Shown: positions 13,956 to 23,743 of the stretch, piece by piece
Layout: every line of letters begins with the position of its first letter
Numbering within the stretch: the first letter of the stretch is position 1
Assembly (NCBI GenBank): GCA_036844765.1
Contig: DAIUFE010000008.1
Span: 1-61,018 of the forward strand
Reading direction: 5' to 3'
Origin: Thermocaproicibacter sp036844765
GTDB lineage: Bacteria > Bacillota > Clostridia > Oscillospirales > Acutalibacteraceae
Length of the DNA stretch: 61,018 bases
Made by a program: the position numbers and the translations under genes
Notes under the pieces: model-generated
What the model was told of the DNA's origin: nothing
What the model saw: the letters and a program-made list of their open reading frames with translations, nothing else
The model's database searches: none

Positions 13956-15080
13956 ATGCCGGTCTATAAAGACGAGAAAAGGAAAACATGGTATGCCTCC
14001 GTCTGTTATAAGGACTGGACCGGAACGCCACGGCGCAAGGTCAAACGTGGGTTCAAGAAGGAACGAGACGCCAAAGCGTGGGAGCATGGATTTGCCCTCC
14101 AGCAAAGCAAAACCTGTGATATGTCCCTGAAAGCCCTCTCTGAATTATATTTTAAAGATATGGCTTCCCGGATTAAAGGAAGCACCATTGAAACCAAGAA
14201 GTCGATATTTGAATCCCACATTCTCCCCTACATGGGCAAACTCCCGGTCAACGAAATTTCGCCCGCTGCTATCCGTTCATGGCAATCGGAATTAATGTCC
14301 GCTACCAAGACGGACAAAAACGGGGAAAAAATACCAAAATACAGCCAGCCATACCTTAGAACCATACACGCTCAAATGTCCTCTATCATGAATTACGCCG
14401 TAAAATATTACTCTCTTGGTAGCAATCCTTGCGTGGCCGCTGGCAGTATGGGTAAGAAACGAACCCACGAGATGCGCTTTTGGACTGATGCACAGTTTAA
14501 TCAGGCCATAGAGTATTGTACCAACCCAGCCAAAAAGCTGGCGCTAAAAATCATGTTCTGGTGCGGGCTGCGCGTCGGCGAATGTCTGGCACTCCGGCCC
14601 GTCGATATTTGCAACGGCAGTATCCGTGTGAATAAAACCTTTGTCCGGAAAGATGGAGAGGATAGCAAAACTGGGCCGAAGACCGATAATAGTTTTCGTA
14701 TTGTAACAGCTCCTGATTTTCTGCTGGCCGATATTGAGGATTATACCAGCCGTCTTTATGGGCTCCAGTCGGAAGATCGAATTTTGTATTTTGGGAAAGG
14801 CACCTTAAACAAAGAATTAGATCGTATCACAAAGGCCGCAGGACTTCCACGGATCCGGATTCATGATCTTCGGCACTCCCACGCTGCCGAGTTGATCGAC
14901 ATGGGTTACAGCATCAGCGCCGTGGCGAAGCGGCTGGGAGATACTGAAGAAACGGTCATGTCTACATATGCGCATCTTTATCCGACAATTCAGGATAAAA
15001 TCGTCGGAGATCTGGAAAAGCGGCAAGACTGTATCACGAAAAAAGGAAAAGCGCATGATGATGCGCCTTCTCAGTCTTAA
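13956..15080 (+). CDS. phage integrase, tyrosine recombinase
   Basis: A 374-residue integrase with the usual three parts: an N-terminal arm-type AP2-like domain (W-Y-A-S-V-C-Y-K-D-W-T-G), a core-binding SAM-like helical domain (about 65 to 165), and a C-terminal catalytic domain. Catalytic residues are visible as R in C-G-L-R-V-G-E near 205, H-D-L-R-H-S-H near 302 to 308, and Y in S-T-Y-A-H-L-Y near 338. Length and domain order are complete, so excision or integration activity may be retained although the phage is defective. It reads toward guaA. Confidence 0.95.
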   Translation: MPVYKDEKRKTWYASVCYKDWTGTPRRKVKRGFKKERDAKAWEHGFALQQSKTCDMSLKALSELYFKDMASRIKGSTIETKKSIFESHILPYMGKLPVNEISPAAIRSWQSELMSATKTDKNGEKIPKYSQPYLRTIHAQMSSIMNYAVKYYSLGSNPCVAAGSMGKKRTHEMRFWTDAQFNQAIEYCTNPAKKLALKIMFWCGLRVGECLALRPVDICNGSIRVNKTFVRKDGEDSKTGPKTDNSFRIVTAPDFLLADIEDYTSRLYGLQSEDRILYFGKGTLNKELDRITKAAGLPRIRIHDLRHSHAAELIDMGYSISAVAKRLGDTEETVMSTYAHLYPTIQDKIVGDLEKRQDCITKKGKAHDDAPSQS

Positions 15081-15240
15081 ATTTTATTCTGGGGAGTCAC
15101 TCCGCAAAGGCGCTTTCTCTTCAAAAAAGTCAAAACACCGGATTTACTGTATCATAACTGTATCACAGAGATAAAAATAGGCCCCCGGAATCGCATAGCA
15201 ATGCGGGTTCCGGGGGTTTTATAGGCTATTCCCACTCGAT
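15081..15240. other. probable right prophage junction at the 3' end of guaA
   Basis: The integrase ends 146 bp from the guaA stop, and composition changes from AT-richer phage to GC-rich host here. The 3' end of guaA is a known insertion hotspot for integrative elements using tyrosine recombinases, with the core overlapping the codons for the final E-W-E. The other attachment copy would lie left of the window, so the repeat cannot be seen and the exact core is inferred. Confidence 0.35.
15182..15216. terminator. bidirectional intrinsic terminator between integrase and guaA
   Basis: CCCCCGGAA (15182-15190) pairs with TTCCGGGGG (15208-15216), extended inward by GCAT/ATGC. On the minus strand it is followed by CTATTTTTAT, ending guaA transcription; on the plus strand by TTTTAT, so it may also stop the integrase transcript. 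Confidence 0.75.
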
Positions 15241-16764
15241 GGTCGCGGGCGGCTTGGAGGTGACGTCGTAGACCACCCGGTTGACGTGGGGAACCTCGTT
15301 GATGATGCGGTCGGAAACACGGGCGAGCACCTCGGGGGGGATTCTGGCCCAGTCGGCCGTCATGAAGTCCGAAGTGGTCACCGCGCGCAGGGCCACGGTA
15401 TGGTCGTAGGTCCGGCCGTCGCCCATCACCCCGACGCTCCGGACGCCCGTGAGAACCGCAAAATACTGGCTGATTTTCCGGCTCAGGCCGGCCGAGGCGA
15501 TCTCCTCCCGGAAAACCGCGTCGGCGTCCTGAAGAAGCCGGAGCTTTTCACCGGTGACTTCCCCGAGGATCCGGATCGCAAGGCCCGGTCCGGGGAACGG
15601 CTGCCGCCAGACGAGCGATTCCGGAAGGCCGAGCCGCGTCCCCACCTTCCGCACCTCGTCCTTGAAGAGATAGCGGAGAGGCTCGATCAGCCCCGTGAAG
15701 CCGATCTCCTTCGGCAGCCCGCCGACGTTGTGATGGCTTTTGATCACGGCGGCGTCCCCCGTCCCGCTTTCCACGACGTCCGGGTAAATCGTTCCCTGGC
15801 AGAGGTAATCCACCTGCCCGATCTTTTTGGCTTCTTCCTCGAAGACCCGAATGAACTCCTCACCGATGATCTTGCGCTTGCGCTCGGGCTCGGTGATCCC
15901 GGCAAGCCTGCGCAGGAAGCGGTCCCGCGCGTCGACGCGGATCAGGTTGATGTCGAATTGATGCCGGAAGACCCGCTCGACCTCGTCGCCCTCGCCCTTG
16001 CGCAGAAGGCCGTGATCGACAAAAATGCACGTCAGGTTCTTCCCCACCGCCCGGTGGACCAGGACGGCCGCGACGGAGGAATCGACCCCGCCGGAAAGCG
16101 CGCAGACCACCTTTTTGTCCCCGATGGTCTTTTTCAGCTTTCCGACCGTCGAGGCGACGAAGGACTCCATCTTCCAGCTGCCCGAGCAGCCGCAGACACG
16201 GAATAAGAAGTTCCGGAGGATCTCCGTCCCGTGACGGGTATGTTCCACCTCCGGATGGAACTGGGTGGCGAACAAGCGCCGCGCGCCGTCCTCCATGGCC
16301 GCCACGGGGCACGCCTCGCTGGAGGCAACGGCACGGAATCCCTCCGGAAGCTTGGAGATCAGGTCGGTATGGCTCATCCAGCAGTCCGAACGCTCCGGCA
16401 GGCCGGAAAACAGCGCGGAATCGGAAGAAAACATCACGGAGGTCTTGCCGTACTCGCGCACCGGGCTGCCCGCCACCGCGCCGCCCAGCGTCTGCGCCAT
16501 CAGCTGCGCGCCGTAGCAGATGCCGAGTACCGGGATCCCGAGCGAAAAGACGCCGGCGTCGCAGCGCGGCGCGTTTTCATTGCACACGCTGCTCGGGCCC
16601 CCGGACAGGACGATCCCTTTATAACCCGCGGAGGCGATCTGCTCCGCGCCGGTCCGGTAGGGCTTGATCTCGCTGTAAACGTTCAGGTCACGGATGCGCC
16701 GCGCAATCAGCCGGCTGTACTGACCGCCGAAATCAAGGACCAGAATGGCGTCGCTGTTGTTCAT
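15226..16764 (-). CDS. guaA: GMP synthase (glutamine-hydrolysing)
   Basis: Converts XMP to GMP using glutamine and ATP, the last step of guanine nucleotide synthesis. The start is the ATG at 16764 (MNNSDAILVLDFGGQYS) with a GAAAGGAAA site; an in-frame extension to 16848 would overlap glmS and is rejected. The 512-residue protein has a class I glutamine amidotransferase domain with nucleophile Cys83 in G-I-C-Y-G-A-Q and F-H-P-E-V-E. The ATP-pyrophosphatase domain carries the P-loop A-L-S-G-G-V-D-S-S near residue 222, followed by the GMP synthase C-terminal dimerisation domain ending I-E-W-E. It follows glmS after 13 bp, so it is probably on the purA-glmS-guaA transcript. Confidence 0.98.
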   Translation of the reverse strand: MNNSDAILVLDFGGQYSRLIARRIRDLNVYSEIKPYRTGAEQIASAGYKGIVLSGGPSSVCNENAPRCDAGVFSLGIPVLGICYGAQLMAQTLGGAVAGSPVREYGKTSVMFSSDSALFSGLPERSDCWMSHTDLISKLPEGFRAVASSEACPVAAMEDGARRLFATQFHPEVEHTRHGTEILRNFLFRVCGCSGSWKMESFVASTVGKLKKTIGDKKVVCALSGGVDSSVAAVLVHRAVGKNLTCIFVDHGLLRKGEGDEVERVFRHQFDINLIRVDARDRFLRRLAGITEPERKRKIIGEEFIRVFEEEAKKIGQVDYLCQGTIYPDVVESGTGDAAVIKSHHNVGGLPKEIGFTGLIEPLRYLFKDEVRKVGTRLGLPESLVWRQPFPGPGLAIRILGEVTGEKLRLLQDADAVFREEIASAGLSRKISQYFAVLTGVRSVGVMGDGRTYDHTVALRAVTTSDFMTADWARIPPEVLARVSDRIINEVPHVNRVVYDVTSKPPATIEWE

Positions 16765-16777
16765 GCAGGGTTTCCTT

Positions 16778-18604
<1,827 letters not shown>

Positions 18605-18687
18605 GCAAAAAACACCTCTCCCATCTTGGCATAAGGAACGGGCGCCCGGCGGGACGGCCGGAGCGCCTCTGAAAAAGCGGCCCGGAT

Positions 18688-19965
18688 TCACCGGTAGATG
18701 ATGTCGTCCCTCGACGGACCGTTGGAGATGATCCTGATCGGCACGCCGATGCCCTTTTCGGCAAATTCCACGTAGCGGCGCGCATTTTCCGGCAGATCTT
18801 CAAACTTCCGGATGCCGCGGATATCGCATTTCCATCCCGGCAGCTTTTCCAGCACCGGCTTGCACCGCTTCAGCTTCACCGTGGTCGGGAAATCGTCGAT
18901 CCGCTTGCCGTCCAGCTCATAGGCGACGCAGACCGGGATCTCGTCGAGGTACCCCAGGGCGTCCAGGACGGTGAGGGCCACGCAGGTCGCGCCCTGCACG
19001 CGGCAGCCGTAGCGCGAGGCCACGAGGTCCAGCCAGCCCATCCTGCGCGGGCGGCCCGTCGTGGCGCCGAATTCGCCGCCGTCGCCGCCCCTGCGGCGCA
19101 GCTCGTCGGCCTCTTCGCCGAAGATTTCGCTCACGAACTCCCCCGCCCCGACGGCGCTGGAATACGCCTTGACGACCGCAATGATGTTTTTGATCTCATA
19201 GGGCGGGATTCCCGTGCTGACCGCGCCGTAGGCCGCCAGCGTGTTGGAGGAGGTGACCATCGGGTAAATGCCGAAATCCGGGTCCTTCAGCGCGCCGAGC
19301 TGTCCTTCGAGAAGGATGTTTTTTTTCGCTCGCACCGCTTGGTACAGGAAATTGAACACGTCCCCCACGTATGGGGCCAGCATCTCCTTGTATTCCATCA
19401 GCTTGCGGTAAACGTCCTCGGCGGAAATCGCCGGCCGGTGGTACAGATGCTCGAAATAGACGTTTTTTAACGTGAGGACGTGGTCGATCTTCTCCCTCAG
19501 GTAGGCTTCGTCCCCGAACAGCTCGCTGACCTGGAAGCCGATCTTGGCGAATTTGTCCGAATAAAACGGCGCGATGCCGGACCGGGTCGAGCCGTAGGAG
19601 CGCGAAGAAAGCCGGGCTTCCTCGTAGGAATCGAGCAGCACATGATAGGGCATTAAAATCTGCGTGCGGTCCGAGACCAGGAGCTTCGGCTTCGGCACGC
19701 CGCGGTCGAGAAGGCCCTGGAGCTCCGCGATGAATTTTTCCGGGTTCAGCGCCACGCCGTTCCCGATCACGTTGGTGACATGGCTGTGAAACACGCCGGA
19801 AGGGAGCTGATGCAGTGCAAATTTGCCGTATTGGTTCACGATGGTGTGGCCGGCGTTGTAGCCGCCCTGAAAACGGATCACGATATCCGACTCCGAGGCC
19901 TTCACGTCCGTTATTTTGCCTTTGCCCTCGTCGCCCCAATCGGCGCCGACAATCGCTGTTACCAT
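18688..19965 (-). CDS. purA: adenylosuccinate synthetase
   Basis: Joins IMP and aspartate using GTP to give adenylosuccinate, the first committed step to AMP. The 425-residue protein has the N-terminal signature G-A-D-W-G-D-E-G-K-G-K containing the catalytic Asp, Q-G-G-Y-N-A-G-H-T near residue 35, and the C-terminal G-A-T-T-G-R-P-R-R region. It is the first gene of a leftward purA-glmS-guaA group with its own promoter. A GC-rich inverted repeat lies between purA and glmS (about 18640-18670) but has no T tract. Confidence 0.97.
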   Translation of the reverse strand: MVTAIVGADWGDEGKGKITDVKASESDIVIRFQGGYNAGHTIVNQYGKFALHQLPSGVFHSHVTNVIGNGVALNPEKFIAELQGLLDRGVPKPKLLVSDRTQILMPYHVLLDSYEEARLSSRSYGSTRSGIAPFYSDKFAKIGFQVSELFGDEAYLREKIDHVLTLKNVYFEHLYHRPAISAEDVYRKLMEYKEMLAPYVGDVFNFLYQAVRAKKNILLEGQLGALKDPDFGIYPMVTSSNTLAAYGAVSTGIPPYEIKNIIAVVKAYSSAVGAGEFVSEIFGEEADELRRRGGDGGEFGATTGRPRRMGWLDLVASRYGCRVQGATCVALTVLDALGYLDEIPVCVAYELDGKRIDDFPTTVKLKRCKPVLEKLPGWKCDIRGIRKFEDLPENARRYVEFAEKGIGVPIRIISNGPSRDDIIYR

Positions 19966-20046
19966 ACAGAAAACACTCCGCCGTGCCGCGACGGGAAAGA
20001 GGAACTGCCCAGCGGCTGAATTTGGGCAGCCGAAAACAACTGTTTT

Positions 20047-20075
20047 ATCATATCATAAAAAAGCCGGAAAAACAA
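20047..20075 (-). promoter_or_regulatory. promoter of the purA-glmS-guaA group
   Basis: TTGTTT (20070-20075), 17-bp spacer, TATGAT (20047-20052) on the minus strand. The leader to the purA start at 19965 contains a CTGCCCA/TTGGGCAG hairpin around 20006-20034; no known riboswitch was recognised in it. Confidence 0.7.
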
Positions 20076-20095
20076 ATGCTTTTCCCCGCGGGCCG

Positions 20096-21526
20096 TCAGA
20101 CGCCGATTTCCGCCTTCTCTTCCGGAACGGAGCGGTAGCGCTTCAGAAGCGGCCGGACCTCCTCCGCGAGGAACTCCTCCGTCTGCCGCGGGGCGCGCCC
20201 CACGAACCGCGCCGGGTCGGCGATGCGGTCCAGCCCGGCGCGCGTGACGCCGAACGCCGGGTCGCCCGCGATCCGGTCAAGAAGATCGTTTTCCGCGCCC
20301 TCCTCCTTCACGGCTTTGGCGGCGGCCATGGAATGCACGCGGATGCGCTCGTGGAGCTTCTGCCGGTCGCCGCCGCGCTTGACGGCGTCCATCAGGATGT
20401 TCTCCGTCGCCATGAACGGCAGCTCGCTCATCAGATGGCTGCGGATGACCTTCGGGTAGACGACGAGGCCGCTGGCCACATTGTCGTAGAGGTTCAGGAT
20501 GCCGTCGACGGCGAGGAACGCCTCCGGGATGCTGAGGCGCCGGTTGGCGGAATCGTCGAGCGTGCGCTCCAGCCACTGGGACGCCGCGGTGACGCAGGGG
20601 TTCAGGCTGTCCACCATCACATAGCGGGCCAGCGCGGCGATCCGCTCGCAGCGCATCGGGTTGCGCTTGTACGCCATGGCGGACGATCCGATCTGGTTTT
20701 TCCCGAACGGCTCCTCGATCTCTTTGAGGTGCTGGAGCAGGCGGATGTCGTTCGAGAATTTGGCGGCGCTCTGGGCGACGCCGCTCAGCACGGAGAGCAC
20801 GCGGCTGTCCAGCTTGCGCGAATAGGTCTGGCCGGAAACGGCGAAGCACCCTTTGTATCCCATTTTTTCCGCGACGATCCCGTCCAGCCGGCGCACCTTT
20901 TCGTGGTCGCCGTCGAACAGCTCCAGAAAGCTCGCCTGCGTGCCGGTCGTCCCTTTGGAGCCGAGCAGCTTCATGCCCGAAAGCACGTATTCGAGGTCCT
21001 CGAGGTCCATCATCAGGTCCTGGATCCAGAGCGTGGCGCGCTTGCCAACCGTGGTGGGCTGCGCCGGCTGAAAATGCGTGAACGCCAGCGTCGGCAGATC
21101 TTTGTACCGCTCCGCGAAATCCGCCAGCGCGCGCACGGTGTTGACCAGCTTGCCGCGCAGCAGGCGCAGGGCCTCCGTCATCACGATGATGTCGGTGTTG
21201 TCGCCGACGTAGCAAGACGTGGCGCCCAGGTGGATGATGGGCTCCGCCTTCGGGCACTGGACGCCGAACGCGTAGACGTGGGCCATCACGTCGTGGCGCA
21301 CGACCTTTTCCCGCTCTTCGGCGACGCCGTAGTTGATGTCGTCACAGTGGGCCTTCATCTCGTCGATCTGCTCCTGCGCGATGGGCAGGCCCAGCTCTTT
21401 TTCCGCCTCGGCGAGGGCGATCCACAACCTGCGCCAGGTGCGGAATTTTTTGTCCGGCGAAAAAAGGTATTTCATCCGCTCGTCCGCATAGCGGGAGGAA
21501 AGCGGGGACTCATAGCTGTTCTTCAA
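20096..21526 (-). CDS. purB: adenylosuccinate lyase
   Basis: Cleaves fumarate from SAICAR in purine synthesis and from adenylosuccinate in AMP formation. The 476-residue protein shows the fumarase/aspartase superfamily signature as G-S-S-A-M-A-Y-K-R-N-P-M-R near residue 275, containing the catalytic serine loop. The H-L-G-A-T-S-C-Y segment near residue 85 holds a conserved active-site histidine, and T-H-F-Q-P-A-Q-P-T lies near 160. It is the last gene of the carA-carB-purC-purF-purB cluster. Confidence 0.97.
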   Translation of the reverse strand: MKNSYESPLSSRYADERMKYLFSPDKKFRTWRRLWIALAEAEKELGLPIAQEQIDEMKAHCDDINYGVAEEREKVVRHDVMAHVYAFGVQCPKAEPIIHLGATSCYVGDNTDIIVMTEALRLLRGKLVNTVRALADFAERYKDLPTLAFTHFQPAQPTTVGKRATLWIQDLMMDLEDLEYVLSGMKLLGSKGTTGTQASFLELFDGDHEKVRRLDGIVAEKMGYKGCFAVSGQTYSRKLDSRVLSVLSGVAQSAAKFSNDIRLLQHLKEIEEPFGKNQIGSSAMAYKRNPMRCERIAALARYVMVDSLNPCVTAASQWLERTLDDSANRRLSIPEAFLAVDGILNLYDNVASGLVVYPKVIRSHLMSELPFMATENILMDAVKRGGDRQKLHERIRVHSMAAAKAVKEEGAENDLLDRIAGDPAFGVTRAGLDRIADPARFVGRAPRQTEEFLAEEVRPLLKRYRSVPEEKAEIGV

Positions 21527-21545
21527 CTCTCAGGCCTCCCAAAAA

Positions 21546-23018
21546 TCACAGGCGTTGGATCGGCGTGCAGTAGTCATAATCCTTTTGCGCAACGAGGTAA
21601 TCCGGGATTTCCGCCGGATATTTCCCCGAGAAGCAGGCGTCGCAGAAGCCGCCGCAGCCCCTGCCGAGGATCTTGGGGAGATTCTCGAGCCGCAGGAAAT
21701 CGATGGAATCGGCGTAGCTCAATCTGCCGATCTCCTCGACGCTGTGCCGGCAGGCGATCAGATCCTCTTTCGAGGGGATATCCGTTCCGAAATAGCACGG
21801 CCACAGGAAGGGCGGCGAGCTGATGCGCAGGTGGACCTCCTTCGCGCCGCAGTCCTTGAGCATGGAGACGATGCGCGCGCTCGTCGTCCCGCGTACGATG
21901 GAGTCGTCGAGCAGGACGACTCGCTTGCCCCGCACGGCCGAGGAGAGCGCGTTCAGCTTGATGCGCACGCTTCTTTCGCGCTCGGACTGATCGGGCTTGA
22001 TGAAAGTGCGGCCGATATAGGCGTTCCGGACGATCCCTTTCTGGAACGGGATGCCGGATTCCTCGCCGTAGCCGATCGCGGCGTCGATCCCCGATTCCGG
22101 CACGCCGACGACCATGTCGGCCTCGACGGGCTTCTGCCGCGCCAGCAGGCGGCCGGCCCGCTTGCGCGCCTCGTAGACGCTGACGCCGTCGATCACGCTG
22201 TCCGTCCGGGCGAAATAGATATACTCGAACACGCACAGGGATTTTTTCACGGCGACCGGGTCGCGGATGGAGCGCAGGCCGTCGGGGCCGGCCACGACGA
22301 TCTCGCCCGGGAGCACGTCGCGGACGAATTCCGCGCCGCAGGCATCCAGCGCGCAGGTTTCGGACGCGAACACCCAGGAACCGCCCATCCGGCCGATGCA
22401 CAGGGGGCGGAATCCGTGCGGGTCGCGCACGGCCATCAGCTTCTGCGGGCTCATGACCACCATGGAATAGGCGCCGTGGATTTTCGGCATGGCGCGGCGC
22501 ACGGCTTCCTCAATGGAGGGCGCCTCCACGCGCTCGCGGGCGATCAGATAGGCGACGACCTCGGTGTCGATCGTCGTCTGGAAAATGCAGCCCTGCCGGG
22601 CGAGAGCCTGGTGGAGTTCGTAGGCGTTCGTCAGGTTGCCGTTGTGCGCAATGGCGAGGGTTCCCTTGATATAGCGCATCACGAGCGGCTGCGCGTTCTC
22701 GCGCACGCTCGCGCCGGAGGTCGAGTACCGCACGTGCCCCACGGCCATCCGACCCTTCAGGCGGTCCAGCGTCTCATGGCCGAACACCTCGGCGACGAGG
22801 CCCATGCCCTTGGAGTAGGAGATCACGCCGCGGTCGTTCACGGCGATGCCGCAGCTTTCCTGTCCGCGGTGCTGCAGGGCCAGAAGACCGTTGTAGGCGG
22901 CGTAGGCGACGTCGGCGGAACCGTCGGAGCCGGCATAGATTCCGAACACGCCGCATTCCTCGCCCACGTGCGCCTCCCCCGCCGGCGCGCCGGTCGGGGA
23001 ACCGGTTCCCGGGCGCAT
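21546..23018 (-). CDS. purF: amidophosphoribosyltransferase
   Basis: Catalyses the first committed purine step, PRPP plus glutamine to phosphoribosylamine. The 490-residue protein carries a short N-terminal leader before E-E-C-G-V-F-G-I, so Cys22 is probably exposed by propeptide cleavage, as in Bacillus-type enzymes. The Ntn glutaminase domain is followed by a PRTase domain with V-V-L-L-D-D-S-I-V-R-G-T-T-S. C-terminal cysteines in W-P-C-Y-F-G and G-G-F-C-D-A-C-F-S-G match the 4Fe-4S ligands of the oxygen-sensitive Bacillus type. The start overlaps the purC stop. Confidence 0.97.
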   Translation of the reverse strand: MRPGTGSPTGAPAGEAHVGEECGVFGIYAGSDGSADVAYAAYNGLLALQHRGQESCGIAVNDRGVISYSKGMGLVAEVFGHETLDRLKGRMAVGHVRYSTSGASVRENAQPLVMRYIKGTLAIAHNGNLTNAYELHQALARQGCIFQTTIDTEVVAYLIARERVEAPSIEEAVRRAMPKIHGAYSMVVMSPQKLMAVRDPHGFRPLCIGRMGGSWVFASETCALDACGAEFVRDVLPGEIVVAGPDGLRSIRDPVAVKKSLCVFEYIYFARTDSVIDGVSVYEARKRAGRLLARQKPVEADMVVGVPESGIDAAIGYGEESGIPFQKGIVRNAYIGRTFIKPDQSERERSVRIKLNALSSAVRGKRVVLLDDSIVRGTTSARIVSMLKDCGAKEVHLRISSPPFLWPCYFGTDIPSKEDLIACRHSVEEIGRLSYADSIDFLRLENLPKILGRGCGGFCDACFSGKYPAEIPDYLVAQKDYDYCTPIQRL

Positions 23019-23722
23019 TACAGGCCGACCCTTTTCATCATCTCGCGGTAGGCGTCCTCCACGCCGCCGAGGTCGCGGCGGAAGCGGTCCTTATCCAGCT
23101 TCTCGTGCGTATGCACGTCCCAGAAGCGGCAGGTGTCCGGCGAAATCTCGTCCGCGAGAAGAATTTTGCCGTGGAAGCGGCCGAACTCCAGCTTGAAATC
23201 GATCAGCTCGACGTCGACCGAGAGGAAGAATTCCTTCAGGAGCTCGTTGACCTTCAGCGCCATCCTGCGGATGACGTCTAACTCCTCTTCCGTGGCGAGG
23301 CCGAGGGCCAGAATATGGGTCGTGTTGACCATGGGGTCGCCCAGCTCGTCGCTTTTATAGCAGAACTCCAGCACGGGGCTCTTCATCGGGGTGCCCTCCG
23401 GCAGGCCGAGCCGCTTGGAAAGGCTGCCGGCCGCCTTGTTGCGGACAATCACCTCCAGCGGGACGATCTGCACTTTTTTGACCAGCGTCTCGCGGTCGCT
23501 GAGCTGCCGGACGAAATGCGTGGGGATCCCCTTTTTCTCCAGCAGCTGGAACAGATAGTTGGACATTTTGTTGTTTACCACGCCCTTGCCGGCGATCGTG
23601 CCCTTTTTCAGGCCGTTGAACGCCGTGGCGTCGTCCTTGTAGTCCACGATGCAGAAATCCGCGTCGTCCGTCGCGAACACTTTTTTGGCTTTGCCTTCGT
23701 ACAGCTGTTCTTTCTTTTCCAT
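23018..23722 (-). CDS. purC: SAICAR synthetase
   Basis: Joins CAIR and aspartate with ATP to form SAICAR. The 234-residue protein is of normal bacterial length. It begins with the family's L-Y-E-G-K-A-K-K-V-F nucleotide loop, and contains V-D-Y-K-D-D-A-T-A-F-N near residue 28 and the C-terminal half signature E-L-I-D-F-K-L-E-F-G with D-E-I-S-P-D-T-C-R. It lies 21 bp after carB and one base before purF, so all three are likely co-transcribed. Confidence 0.97.
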   Translation of the reverse strand: MEKKEQLYEGKAKKVFATDDADFCIVDYKDDATAFNGLKKGTIAGKGVVNNKMSNYLFQLLEKKGIPTHFVRQLSDRETLVKKVQIVPLEVIVRNKAAGSLSKRLGLPEGTPMKSPVLEFCYKSDELGDPMVNTTHILALGLATEEELDVIRRMALKVNELLKEFFLSVDVELIDFKLEFGRFHGKILLADEISPDTCRFWDVHTHEKLDKDRFRRDLGGVEDAYREMMKRVGL

Positions 23723-23743
23723 TTGAATCGACCTCCGATTGTC

